Assembly (NCBI GenBank): GCA_963839515.1 | Contig: CAWIVN010000018.1 | Location: 310,001-374,000 of the forward strand | Source of the DNA: Fredericiella sp963839515 | Lineage (GTDB): Bacteria > Chloroflexota > Anaerolineae > Caldilineales > Caldilineaceae | DNA length: 64,000 nt | Reading direction: 5' to 3' | In this document: positions 9,003 through 17,566 of the stretch, one piece after another | Numbering within the stretch: position 1 is the first letter of the stretch | Layout of the letters: the number at the start of each line of letters is the position of its first letter | Notes under the pieces: model-generated | Told to the model about the DNA's origin: nothing | The model's database searches: none | Seen by the model: only the letters and a program-made list of their open reading frames with translations | Position numbers and translations under genes: made by a program

Positions 9003-9302
9003 CTAGTAGACCGTGACTCGAATACACTTGTCCATCACGACATCCTGTGTCCGTAGGTCGCGAAAACCCACGCGCAGGACCCCTTCATTTGCCGCGACAG
9101 CGCGCAACGTGAAGACACAGCCGTGTACTCCTTCCTCATCGAAGTTATCTTGCCCGGCAAGCTCTATGCCGGCTGGCAACTCAATGAATGGGATAATCAG
9201 CACGTAAGGCGGAACGACAGCCTGTCGCAATGACTCAAGTGTCCGAATCTCGCCAACTCTCATTTCGAAGCTCTCGACATCGGCAGCACGGTAATCAGCC
9301 AT
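9003..9302 (-). CDS. Possible chagasin-like (I42) cysteine-peptidase inhibitor
   Basis: A 99-residue protein starting 8 bp after the stop of the C1 peptidase gene. The sequence is beta-rich, with VGEIRTLESL near the N-terminus and GVHGCVFTLRAV followed by GVLRVGFRDL near the C-terminus. That pattern resembles the chagasin/ICP fold, whose C-terminal half reads like GxxGxxxFxxxA then a beta strand with xYRRPW. The canonical NPTTGYxW loop is not clear and the RPW motif is degenerate, so the assignment rests on the fold pattern and above all on position. There is no signal peptide. The start at 9302 has AAGGTG 4 nt upstream; a longer open frame to 9446 overlaps the peptidase and is not used. Confidence 0.45.
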   Translation of the reverse strand: MADYRAADVESFEMRVGEIRTLESLRQAVVPPYVLIIPFIELPAGIELAGQDNFDEEGVHGCVFTLRAVAANEGVLRVGFRDLRTQDVVMDKCIRVTVY

Positions 9303-9310
9303 AGTCACCT

Positions 9311-11122
9311 TCACAAACTCCACACTAATCGCATCTTGGCAGTCGAATATCGTTCGAGGAAGCCTACGTTGTTCGATATTACATGCCACCAGATGTCGGC
9401 GGCAGTCCCTCCGGAAAGTGACAGGTTGTCTAAATCGTAGGTCCACGACGAAGGAACAGTGACGCTCTGTGCATACTTGTGGCGCGAGCCATCAGTATTG
9501 AATATTTCAACGTACGCGAGCTCTAAAACGCTTCCAGCTCTAGCGTGTGCCAGTATCTTGAAGAAGCGACCGCTGGAGGTCTTACCCACGATCATGGCGA
9601 AGCGCAGGAGGCGTGAGTCCACAGCGGTTGTCGCTAGGTTCATCGCACCGATATTCGCCGCAGTGAGCTGCGCAAAGTTGTAACCGATGCAAGCGGCGGC
9701 GCCATTGCGGGGCACAAGGAAATGCACTCCAGGGCTCACTCCCTCCCACCAAAAATCTGCATTGGCACTCGTCTCGCGTGCCGTATCCAGGTCGCACAAA
9801 TACGAGCTGCGAATCACCAAACTATCCCGATCAAGGTGAATGCTGCCGTCGGCATTATACACACGCAAATTTCGCAGATACAGGTTGTCGCCGGCATAGG
9901 CCTCAGCCACTGCATACCGCCCTGACGAAGTCTTGAAGAACACGATTGCTGCGCGCAAGCTCTGCCGGCTGATCTTGTCGACACTGAACGGTGCTGTAGC
10001 AAGTTTCCGCGGCAGCGGCGAGGGCGGAGCGCCCGGAACGACACTGTCCACAACAAAACCATACTTGGCGCACGCACGCATGAAGTTGTAGCTGAAGTAG
10101 CCATAGCCGCTGTGTCCCCAAGTTGCGTCCCAGCTATTCTTGACGATAAAACACTGATCATAGCGGTTATAGCCGACGATTAACATCGCGTGTCCAGCAC
10201 GAACAACAGGCTGCCCACTGCTGTCGAGTACTGGGTCAAGAATCCCGTTGTTATCTTTGTCGTCCCACGAGGCGAAGCACCCGAAGACGATGTCGTAGCC
10301 CTGGTATAGCAGGGATTCGAGGTAGCGGGTGTTCTTGATGCTCTCGCCCGTGAGGCCCTTGTCTTCGATGATTTTGTAGGCGGCAATCCCAATCGTCTGA
10401 TGATCCACCGCAGCTTGCGGCGGAGCGTAGGTGCCGCTCGCCACCATGGCGTTGATGGTAGCCTGATTTGGAATGTAGGGCCAGTCACGTTCCAGGCAAA
10501 CGCGCCCGTCATTGCGGGCAAGGAATGGAGCTGCGTCGGTTGTCCTTAGTCCGACATCCTGGTTTTGAGGCTGGTCAAGAAACACGGTGAATTTAAAGTG
10601 GGTGTATTGCTCTGACAGATCGTCTTCGATGTGCGGAAATGCTTCCAGCAAACCCATCGAAGCGTGTGAGACGCACGTGCCACGACCAGCTTGGTTCTTG
10701 ACTGTAGACTGATTCACGCGGTGATCAGTCACTGGCGGCAGATCTGCTGTATCTGCATCAACATCGACTGCCGCCGGTGTCAGAAGCCCGCGGTCGTATG
10801 CGAAGTACTGCTCATATTTCGCTACGGTAGTCTCTATGGACTTTGCAGCCTTCTTGTCGGCTGGCGTAAGCTTTGGCGTGTAGTCGAAGTCCGCGGGGCT
10901 GATCAACGTGATCTCCGCAAACTCAAACTGGGGTACTGGCGCAGCGCACTCACCTTCTACGTCGAGAATTCCGGCGAATGCACGGTCGGTCTTCCGAATC
11001 GCACGAAAGACATAACGGCCATCCTTCTCTTGGATGCGTTCTGCCAGAATATCCTCTGACAGTGAATGGGACTCAGCTTTTAGAGCCTCAAGCTCCTCTA
11101 AACTGAGCGTTTCGTTAGGCAT
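9311..11122 (-). CDS. C1A papain-family cysteine peptidase with C-terminal beta domains
   Basis: 603 residues. The papain catalytic set is complete: Q144 (oxyanion) and C150 in VKNQAGRGTCVSHAS, H311 in RAGHAMLIVGYN, and N329 in VKNSWDATWGHSGYG. Residues 1-125 form an N-terminal extension that could act as a propeptide. After the peptidase domain (about 130-370) there are two similar modules of about 110 residues; each contains FKTSSGRYAV or GKTSSGRFFK, a strand like LRNLRVYNADGSIH or LAYVEIFNTDGSRH, and a WW-containing turn. These are likely beta-propeller or lectin-like units. No signal peptide is seen. The start has AAAGGAG 6-7 nt upstream. It is followed by a possible inhibitor gene and transcribed divergently from the BTAD regulator. 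Confidence 0.88.
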   Translation of the reverse strand: MPNETLSLEELEALKAESHSLSEDILAERIQEKDGRYVFRAIRKTDRAFAGILDVEGECAAPVPQFEFAEITLISPADFDYTPKLTPADKKAAKSIETTVAKYEQYFAYDRGLLTPAAVDVDADTADLPPVTDHRVNQSTVKNQAGRGTCVSHASMGLLEAFPHIEDDLSEQYTHFKFTVFLDQPQNQDVGLRTTDAAPFLARNDGRVCLERDWPYIPNQATINAMVASGTYAPPQAAVDHQTIGIAAYKIIEDKGLTGESIKNTRYLESLLYQGYDIVFGCFASWDDKDNNGILDPVLDSSGQPVVRAGHAMLIVGYNRYDQCFIVKNSWDATWGHSGYGYFSYNFMRACAKYGFVVDSVVPGAPPSPLPRKLATAPFSVDKISRQSLRAAIVFFKTSSGRYAVAEAYAGDNLYLRNLRVYNADGSIHLDRDSLVIRSSYLCDLDTARETSANADFWWEGVSPGVHFLVPRNGAAACIGYNFAQLTAANIGAMNLATTAVDSRLLRFAMIVGKTSSGRFFKILAHARAGSVLELAYVEIFNTDGSRHKYAQSVTVPSSWTYDLDNLSLSGGTAADIWWHVISNNVGFLERYSTAKMRLVWSL

Positions 11123-11327
11123 CTGAGCTCTCCTTTGCCGACTTGTGTGGAACGTCTAGGCACGACAACGTAGCATTTTTCTGTAACTTTGCTGCTGTGC
11201 TCTCTTAGGATACCGTGTGGGGCGTTCCTTAATCGTTCCATCCAAACTCTCGGCACATTGCTTCCCTGCGGCTTGTTCACTCGCCGCCGGCAATCAAACC
11301 ATGCAGAGCGCCGAATTGTTGGCGCGC

Positions 11328-11371
11328 AGATCATAGGAAGATCATAGGCAGATCATCAGTAGATTATAGTG
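11328..11371. promoter_or_regulatory. Four 11-bp tandem direct repeats, likely SARP/BTAD-type operator
   Basis: Four head-to-tail units beginning AGATCATAGGA, AGATCATAGGC, AGATCATCAGT and AGATTATAGTG lie 66 bp before the BTAD regulator start and about 200 bp from the divergent peptidase start. SARP-type activators bind heptamer direct repeats at 11-bp spacing, so this matches the class of the adjacent regulator. Autoregulation or control of the peptidase is inferred. Confidence 0.6.
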
Positions 11372-11436
11372 AACAATAGTCGGCAGGAAGACCAACTTTG
11401 GTGCACGCTATGCGCTGAATCTGACCTACACTTGTA

Positions 11437-14400
11437 ATGGGCGAACTGACTGTTACTCTGCTTGGACAATTCCGTCTGACCCACCGCGGCGAACTCGTCA
11501 CAGCTGTCGATAGCGCGCGGCTTCAGTCATTGTTTGCCTACCTAGTCCTCCACCGGGAAAGCCCGACGCTGCGCCAACATCTGGCCTTTCAGTTCTGGCA
11601 AGATGCGACCGAGGGCCAGGCGTTTACCAATCTGCGTAAGCTCATTCACAAGCTCCGCCATAGTCTGCCGGATGCGGACAGCTTCGTGGCGGCCGACTCG
11701 CTCAACATCTGGCTGTGCCCCGATGCTTCCGTCGATCTCGATGTAGAACGCTTTGAAGCCGCCACTGGATCTTCCGCTGGCCGGCAGGAGCTCGAACTCG
11801 CCGCGCAGCTTTATGCCGGCGATCTGCTGCCTGCCTGCTACGACGATTGGATACTCCCGATCCGAACTGAGCTACATGAGCGAGCCTGCGTTGCGCTGGG
11901 GCGGCTCGTCTACCTGCTGGAGGAATCGCTCGAATTTGAAACGGCGATCATGTATGCCAACCAGCTGCTGCGTCTGGATCCGGTGCAGGAGTCAACCTAT
12001 CGAACGCTAATGCGGCTTCATGCGCTGAACGGCGACCGGGCCGCCGCACTGCGCGTCTATCACGTTTGCGTAACGACGCTGCACGAAGAGCTAGCCGTGC
12101 CGCCCAGCAAAACGACGCACGCACAGTACCAACGGTTGTTGGCCGACCCACCCACCGAGTCATCCGCGGCGCGAGTAGCCGGACGGCTTCCCTTGATAGG
12201 ACGCCAACGTTCGTGGTCCGCGCTCCTCGACGCGTGGCGCGCCGCTGCGAGCGGAACGCCTGGCTGCGTGGTCGTGCTGGGTGAGGCCGGTATCGGCAAA
12301 TCTCGGCTCATCGAGGAGCTGACCTCCTGGGTAAGCCGCCAGGGTTTCACCATAGCCGTGGCGCACAGTAATGCAGCGGAGGGAGCGCCGGCGTATGCCC
12401 CCGTAATCGAATGGCTGCAAAGCCCATCACTCGAACGGCACTTCCGCGAGCTTGCCCCGCCGTGGCTGGGCGAGCTGGCCCGCCTGCTGCCCGACCTATT
12501 TCGCACTTTTCCGGAGCTGACGAAGCCCCCGCCGCTGACTGCCGCCTGGCAGCGGCAACATCTGTTCGAGGCGCTCAGCCGGCTGTTTTTGCGCCGTGAG
12601 CAGCCCCTGCTACTCGTCCTGGAGGATGCCCAATGGTCAGATGCCGCGACGCTGGAATGGCTGCATTATCTGCTGCGGCGTGACGAGCAGGCGCCTATTC
12701 TCCTCGTGATTACGGCGCGCAGCGAGGAACTGTACGGCGACCACGCCTTACACCGCCTCATCCACGCACTGCGGCAGACCACGACGCTAACGGACATAAA
12801 TCTCGAGCCGCTGGATGACGAAGATACTGCCAGGCTTGCGTGTGAAGCGGCTGCAAGCCCGGTGACGCCCGGCGCACTGGCCGCGATCCTGCACGAAAGC
12901 GAAGGCTACCCGCTATTTGTTGTGGAACTGTCGCGATTGACGCCCCCACCGGGAGGCTTGGTGGAGAAGTCGCCGCAGCCGTCATCCCCTCAACATACTA
13001 TCGAAATGCTTCCGCCGCGCATGAACGCTGTCCTGCAGTCACGCCTGGCGCAGCTTTCCCCCGCCGCCCACGACCTGGCAGGGTTGGCCGCAGCCATCGG
13101 TTGCGGGTTCACCTTCTCAGTGCTGGCTGTAGCGTCAGGACAGGATGAGGACACGCTGGTCCGCAATCTCGACGAACTGTGGCAGCGCAAAATTCTACGC
13201 GAGCGCGGCGCCGACGCGTATGACTTCAGCCACGGCAAACTGCGCGAAGTTGCCTATGGGAGCCTCGAGCGCGGTGCGGCGTCGGTCGCTGCATCGCCGC
13301 ATCGCCCATGCGCTTGCCGCCGACCCGGGCACGGGTTCGGATACAGCGGCCGGAGCTGCGGCCGCCCATTACGAACTGGCCGGAGACTACGCACTGGCTG
13401 CGCTGTACTGCCGTCGCGCTGCCGCAGCAGCCGCGCGCATGTACGCCAACGAAGACGCCATCCGCCTATACCAGCGTGCGATTTCCCTACGCCAGAGTGT
13501 GAGTTCGCCGCAATCACCTGACCAGCTCGACGACGCTGATTTGCGCGATCTATACGTCCATTTGGCTGGAATTCTCCACATAGCCGTCCGCTACGATGAG
13601 GCCCGCATCGCCTACGAGCAGGCGCTGGCACATAGTAGTGCAGCCGGCGCGCTCGACCGGTCGCACCTGCTGTGTGCAGTGGCCAACACCTGGCGCGAGC
13701 AGTACCAATACGGCGAGGCGCTCGCCGGGTATCAGGAGGCGCTCGCGACATTGGGTTCGGTACTGCCTGTGCCGGACGGGTGCGAGCAGGCATACTGGCA
13801 GCAGTGGATCCAGATCCATTTGGAGATCGGTTTGGTGCACTACTGGAAGAACGAAGTCGACGAACAGGAAGTAGTAAACGCCGCACTTGAAGAGGTGATT
13901 GGCCGTTGCGGCACGGCAAGCCAGCGCGCCGTCTACTGGCAGCGCAAGGGAAGCGTGGAGTTGCGGCGCAACCGGTGCGTGTCGACGGACGAAATTACCC
14001 GCTGGACACAGATGGCACTCGATGCGCTGCTCGAAGGCGGCAATGCTGCCGCCCTACCGGCGGCCCACTTCATGCTTGGATTCCACCTGCTTTGGAATGG
14101 GCGCGTACACGATGCGGTGACATCCCTGAGCGTCGCGCAGGCAGCCGCCACGCAGACCGGTGACGTCAGCCTGCAGGTACGCTCTTTGACCTATCTGGCA
14201 ATCGCCTACCGCCAGCTCGAGATGGCAGAACTCGTGCGGCAGACCGTAGACAAGTGCCTTGACGTCGCAAGCGCCGCACATATGCCGGAATATGTGGGCG
14301 CGGCGTACGCCAACGCGTCCTGGCTGGCGTGGCGAGAAGGCGACTGGCAGATGGTCGAGCAGCACGCGAGCAAGGCATTTGCGGCTTGGAGTCTGCTGCC

Positions 14401-14659
14401 GCGCGACCATGCCAGCCTTGCATTCCAATGGACCTGTCTCCTGCCGCTGCTTGCCGCGATGATCCGGACTGCACAGCGCATCGAAGAGGCAGTCGAGTGC
14501 GCCAGACGACTGCTGGATCCCATTCAGCAGCGGCTGCCTGACCAACTGGCAGCCGCTGCTGAGGGGGCAGTGCAGGCATGGGAGAAGAGCGCGCCTGACC
14601 AGGCACTCATGCAGTGTGAACGCCTTGTAGAATTGGCTCGAACGCATCGCTACCTCTAA
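11437..14659 (+). CDS. BTAD/AfsR-type transcriptional regulator with AAA ATPase and TPR region (one frameshift)
   Basis: About 1070 residues when read through one single-base frameshift near 13268-13285. An OmpR-like winged helix (1-95) is followed by the BTAD bacterial transcriptional activator domain (about 100-235). Next comes a STAND/AAA ATPase with Walker A GEAGIGKSRL at 282-291 and Walker B LLLVLEDAQWSD. After the break the other frame continues with LHRRIAHALAADPGT and a long TPR-type helical repeat to 14659, as in MalT/AfsR-like regulators. The first frame runs on to 13521 with nonsense composition, which marks the break. It probably senses a ligand through the ATPase/TPR part and activates nearby genes through the 11-bp repeats. 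The frameshift may be an error or may truncate the protein to the DNA-binding and ATPase parts. Confidence 0.8.
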
Positions 14660-14849
14660 ACAGTTCCGCTACATCACACTCTCTTATTCCTCCAATCCAG
14701 ACAGCAAGCACGGCAAGCAACGAATAATTCACGCCTACCGTGTACGCTGTGAGTTAGCGGGTGCGGCCCTGAGGCAACCCGAATTCGGTTACAGGTGGCG
14801 GTAGGCCTACAGTGCACGGCAGCGAACAATCAAGTAAGGAAGGATGGTT

Positions 14850-15905
14850 ATGTCGGGGGATTTGCGGCTGCGTGTGGGCATGATCGGCTGCGGCTACCAA
14901 GGGTGTAATCTGGTAAATGCTGCGAAGCAAGTCGCCGGCATCACCGTCAGCGCCTGTGCGGATCCCGATCTGCCGGCGGCTCAGGCCGTCGCAGATCTCG
15001 CCGGTGGAGCTGCAGTCTATGCGTCGTTGGCCGACCTGCTTGAGGGTTGCCATGACGGCTGTGAAGTCGACGCCCTGTTAATTGCGACCCCGCATCATCT
15101 TCTCTACGAAAGCTCGCTGACGGCAATCGAGGCTGGCAAGCATCTGCTGGTCGAAAAGCCCTGCGGTATGGACGAGAAGGAACTGCGGCGGATTGAGGAT
15201 GCTGCGGCTAGATATGGGATCTGCTACATGGCTGGCTACTCACTGCGGTTCATTCCTCTGTGGCAGAAGGTGCACCAGCTGCTGCACGAGGGCGCCGTCG
15301 GTGAGATCTGCTCGTTGACTGGCGCCTTTCTACTTTCCCCGATGGACGCGGGCTGGCTGGCTTCGCCCGAAACGGGCGGCGGGCCGCTTCTGTATATCGG
15401 GTCGCATTTGGTCGACGAGATCCTGTGGTGCGTCGGCGACCGGGCAGTAGAGGTGACTGCGCACGCCAGCTATCGCAGAGATACGCAAGCCGAGATGATG
15501 GCGGCCTTTCAGATCCGGTTCGAGCACGGCGCAGCGGCACACTGTCTTGTCACGCAGAACGGTGCCGGATTCGACAACAATCTAGACATCTACGGTAGCG
15601 CCGGGAGGCTGAGCGTGCGCGGCGGCGGCCTCTTTGACTATGCAGCCGAGATCGAGAGCAGCGTGCTGACCGCCTATACCGCCCCGACGACGCTGCACGT
15701 ACGGCCCTCCGGCGATATTCGGATGACAATGCACACGGCGCAGCTGGCCGAATTTGCGGAGGCAGTTGCCGAGGCTCGCCGGCCGGCGGTCACCATGAGC
15801 GATGCACGCAGTGTGCTAGCCATCTTGGATGCAGTGCGGCGGTCGGCACACACGGGCGCAGCCGTGCGCGTCGAGAGTTACGAGTCAACCGTGCGAGGAT
15901 TCTAA
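14850..15905 (+). CDS. Gfo/Idh/MocA-family oxidoreductase
   Basis: NAD(P)-dependent dehydrogenase of about 350 residues acting on a sugar or inositol-like substrate. The Rossmann motif VGMIGCGYQG lies close to the N-terminus, the conserved VEKPCG lysine motif near residue 105, and the C-terminal alpha/beta substrate domain contains GGPLLYIGSHLVD with the catalytic-type aspartate/histidine region. The ATG at 14850 is preferred over the one at 14844, because AAGGA lies at workable distance only for the second. It is followed immediately by an IS66-family insertion; a short ORF beyond the insertion may have been the next gene of the transcript. Confidence 0.88.
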   Translation: MSGDLRLRVGMIGCGYQGCNLVNAAKQVAGITVSACADPDLPAAQAVADLAGGAAVYASLADLLEGCHDGCEVDALLIATPHHLLYESSLTAIEAGKHLLVEKPCGMDEKELRRIEDAAARYGICYMAGYSLRFIPLWQKVHQLLHEGAVGEICSLTGAFLLSPMDAGWLASPETGGGPLLYIGSHLVDEILWCVGDRAVEVTAHASYRRDTQAEMMAAFQIRFEHGAAAHCLVTQNGAGFDNNLDIYGSAGRLSVRGGGLFDYAAEIESSVLTAYTAPTTLHVRPSGDIRMTMHTAQLAEFAEAVAEARRPAVTMSDARSVLAILDAVRRSAHTGAAVRVESYESTVRGF

Positions 15906-15913
15906 CAGAGGAG

Positions 15914-17461
15914 GTAACTATTCAGGCATAAAGCGGTTGATAGAAGAGTCAAACAGAACGCAAAGGCAAGGCTAACAATCATCGGATATGCTTGAGCACT
16001 ATGGCATCGCTACCCAGATTTAGCCGTGAGCAGTTGGAACAGCTAGACAAGGACACACTGATCGAGTTGGTACTGCTCTTACAGGATCAGCTCGAAGAAC
16101 TGACTCAACGCGTCAAGCTACTGGAAGACCAGGTAGCCAAGCAGAGCCGCAACAGTAGCAAACCACCGAGCAGTGATGGACTGGCCAAGCCCAAGACGCG
16201 CAGTCTACGCCGATCAGAAGGGCGTAAGCCGGGCGGACAGAAAGGTCATCCAGGCCACACGCTGGAGATGAGCGCGAATCCTGACCAGCTTGAAACTCAC
16301 AGCTTGCACCGTTGCCCACACTGTGCGAGCGACTTGTCGGCTGTGGTAGCCAGCGGCCATGTACGACGCCAGGTATACGATGTGCCGCCTGTCCAAATCG
16401 AAATGACTGAACATCGAGCCGAGATCAAGTATTGCGTGCGCTGTCAGCGGTGCGTCCAGGCGGCTTTTCCGCAGGGCGTCGGCAGCCTGTCCAGTATGGT
16501 TCCCGCCTCAAGGCGCAAGCCAGCTATTTGAACAACTACCACTTCATTCCGCTGGCACGCACCTGTGAACTGCTGGGTGACTTCTATGGTCATGCGCCGG
16601 CCTGGGCCTTGGTGGCAGAGGCCAATCAGGCAGTGGCAGCCGGCTGTGAACCGGCGCTGGTCGAGATTCACAGCCAACTGCGCCGAGCCGGTGTCGTCCA
16701 TTGTGACGAAAGTGGCTTGCGGGTTGAGGGATGCCTGCACTGGCTGCACAGCGCCAGCAACGAATGGCTGACCTATTTCGCTTTGCATGGCAAACGGGGA
16801 CAGGCAGCCATGCAGGCAATCGGCATCTTGCCCTTTCTCACTGGCTATGCCGTCCACGACCACTGGACACCCTATCTGGCCTTCGACGCTTGTACCCATA
16901 TCTTTTGCAACGCCCACCACTTGCGTGAACTCCAGTTTATCAGCGACCAGTATCAACAACCCTGGGCCAACGAGATGGCACAACTCCTCTGTGACATCAA
17001 GGCCGAAGTGGCAGCCGCCCGTAGCGAGACCACTTCACTGGCGCCCGACCGCCTTGCTCACTATGAAGCCGAGTATGCTGCCATTCTCCAACGCGGCTTC
17101 GCAGCCAATCCGGCGCCCCCAATTCCAGCCACCGCCAAGCGTGGTCGTCCCAAACAGTCGCCCCCAAGGAACCTTCTGGACCGCCTTGACAGACATCGCG
17201 CCGGTGTCTTGGCCTTTATGTATGATTTTACTGTCCCCTTCGACAACAACCTGGCCGAACGCGATATCAGAATGGTCAAGCTCAAGCAGAAAGTCTCCGG
17301 CGCTTTCCGCACCTGCCAAGGCGCTCACACCTTCTGTGCCATCCGTAGTTACATCTCTACCGTGCGCAAACAGGGCGGCAACGTCATTGCTGCTCTTCAT
17401 GATGCTTTGGCTGGTCAGCCCTTCATCCCTTTTCCCCTGACTGGCTAGCCTGAATAGTTAC
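15914..17461 (+). mobile_element. IS66-family insertion sequence, single-ORF type, 1548 bp
   Basis: Terminal inverted repeats GTAACTATTCAGGC (15914-15927) and GCCTGAATAGTTAC (17448-17461) match perfectly. An 8-bp direct duplication CAGAGGAG flanks the element (15906-15913 and 17462-17469), the duplication length typical of IS66. Only the large transposase is present, without the tnpA/tnpB accessory genes, as in the ISBst12-like group. Intact ends suggest recent insertion. Confidence 0.9.
16001..17448 (+). pseudogene. IS66-family transposase, one frameshift
   Basis: The N-terminal part has the leucine-rich coiled coil (ELTQRVKLLEDQVAKQ), NSSKPPSSDG and RKPGGQKGHPG, followed by the zinc-finger-like CPHC and CVRCQRC pairs. 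The rest lies in another frame: LNNYHFIPLARTCELL, VVHCDESGLRV (first catalytic Asp), FCNAHHLREL and NNLAERDIRMVKLKQKVSG with the last catalytic Glu. A one-base deletion around 16475-16490 separates the halves. Both halves are otherwise well preserved, so the break is either recent or a sequencing error. The ATG at 16001 is used; a TTG at 15992 would add three residues. Confidence 0.88.
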
Positions 17462-17475
17462 CAGAGGAGAAGACT

Positions 17476-17553
17476 ATGCACAGAGATACTTGGTGGATCT
17501 TTGCCGTCGCGAGCCAACTTGCCCTCCACGCGTCCACAACCGAGGGCAAATAA
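17476..17553 (+). CDS. Short ORF directly after the IS66 target duplication
   Basis: 25-codon frame beginning MHRDTWWIFAVAS with a good ribosome site GAGGAG 6 nt upstream; that site is part of the duplicated target. Before the insertion, this ORF would have started about 20 bp after the oxidoreductase stop, in a plausible operon position. The product has a short hydrophobic core, and no family is recognised. It ends just before the left repeat of the recombinase element, so it may be the start of a gene truncated there. Confidence 0.3.
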   Translation: MHRDTWWIFAVASQLALHASTTEGK

Positions 17554-17566
17554 GCGCGTGGCGAGA

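Noticed and set aside
9311..11122. C1 peptidase as leader peptidase of the lanthipeptide locus
   Set aside because: It is about 17 kb away beyond three mobile elements or remnants, with its own regulatory region and no peptidase-transporter fusion.
11328..11371. Iterons of a replication origin
   Set aside because: No replication initiator or DnaA boxes nearby; 11-bp spacing next to a BTAD regulator fits an operator better.
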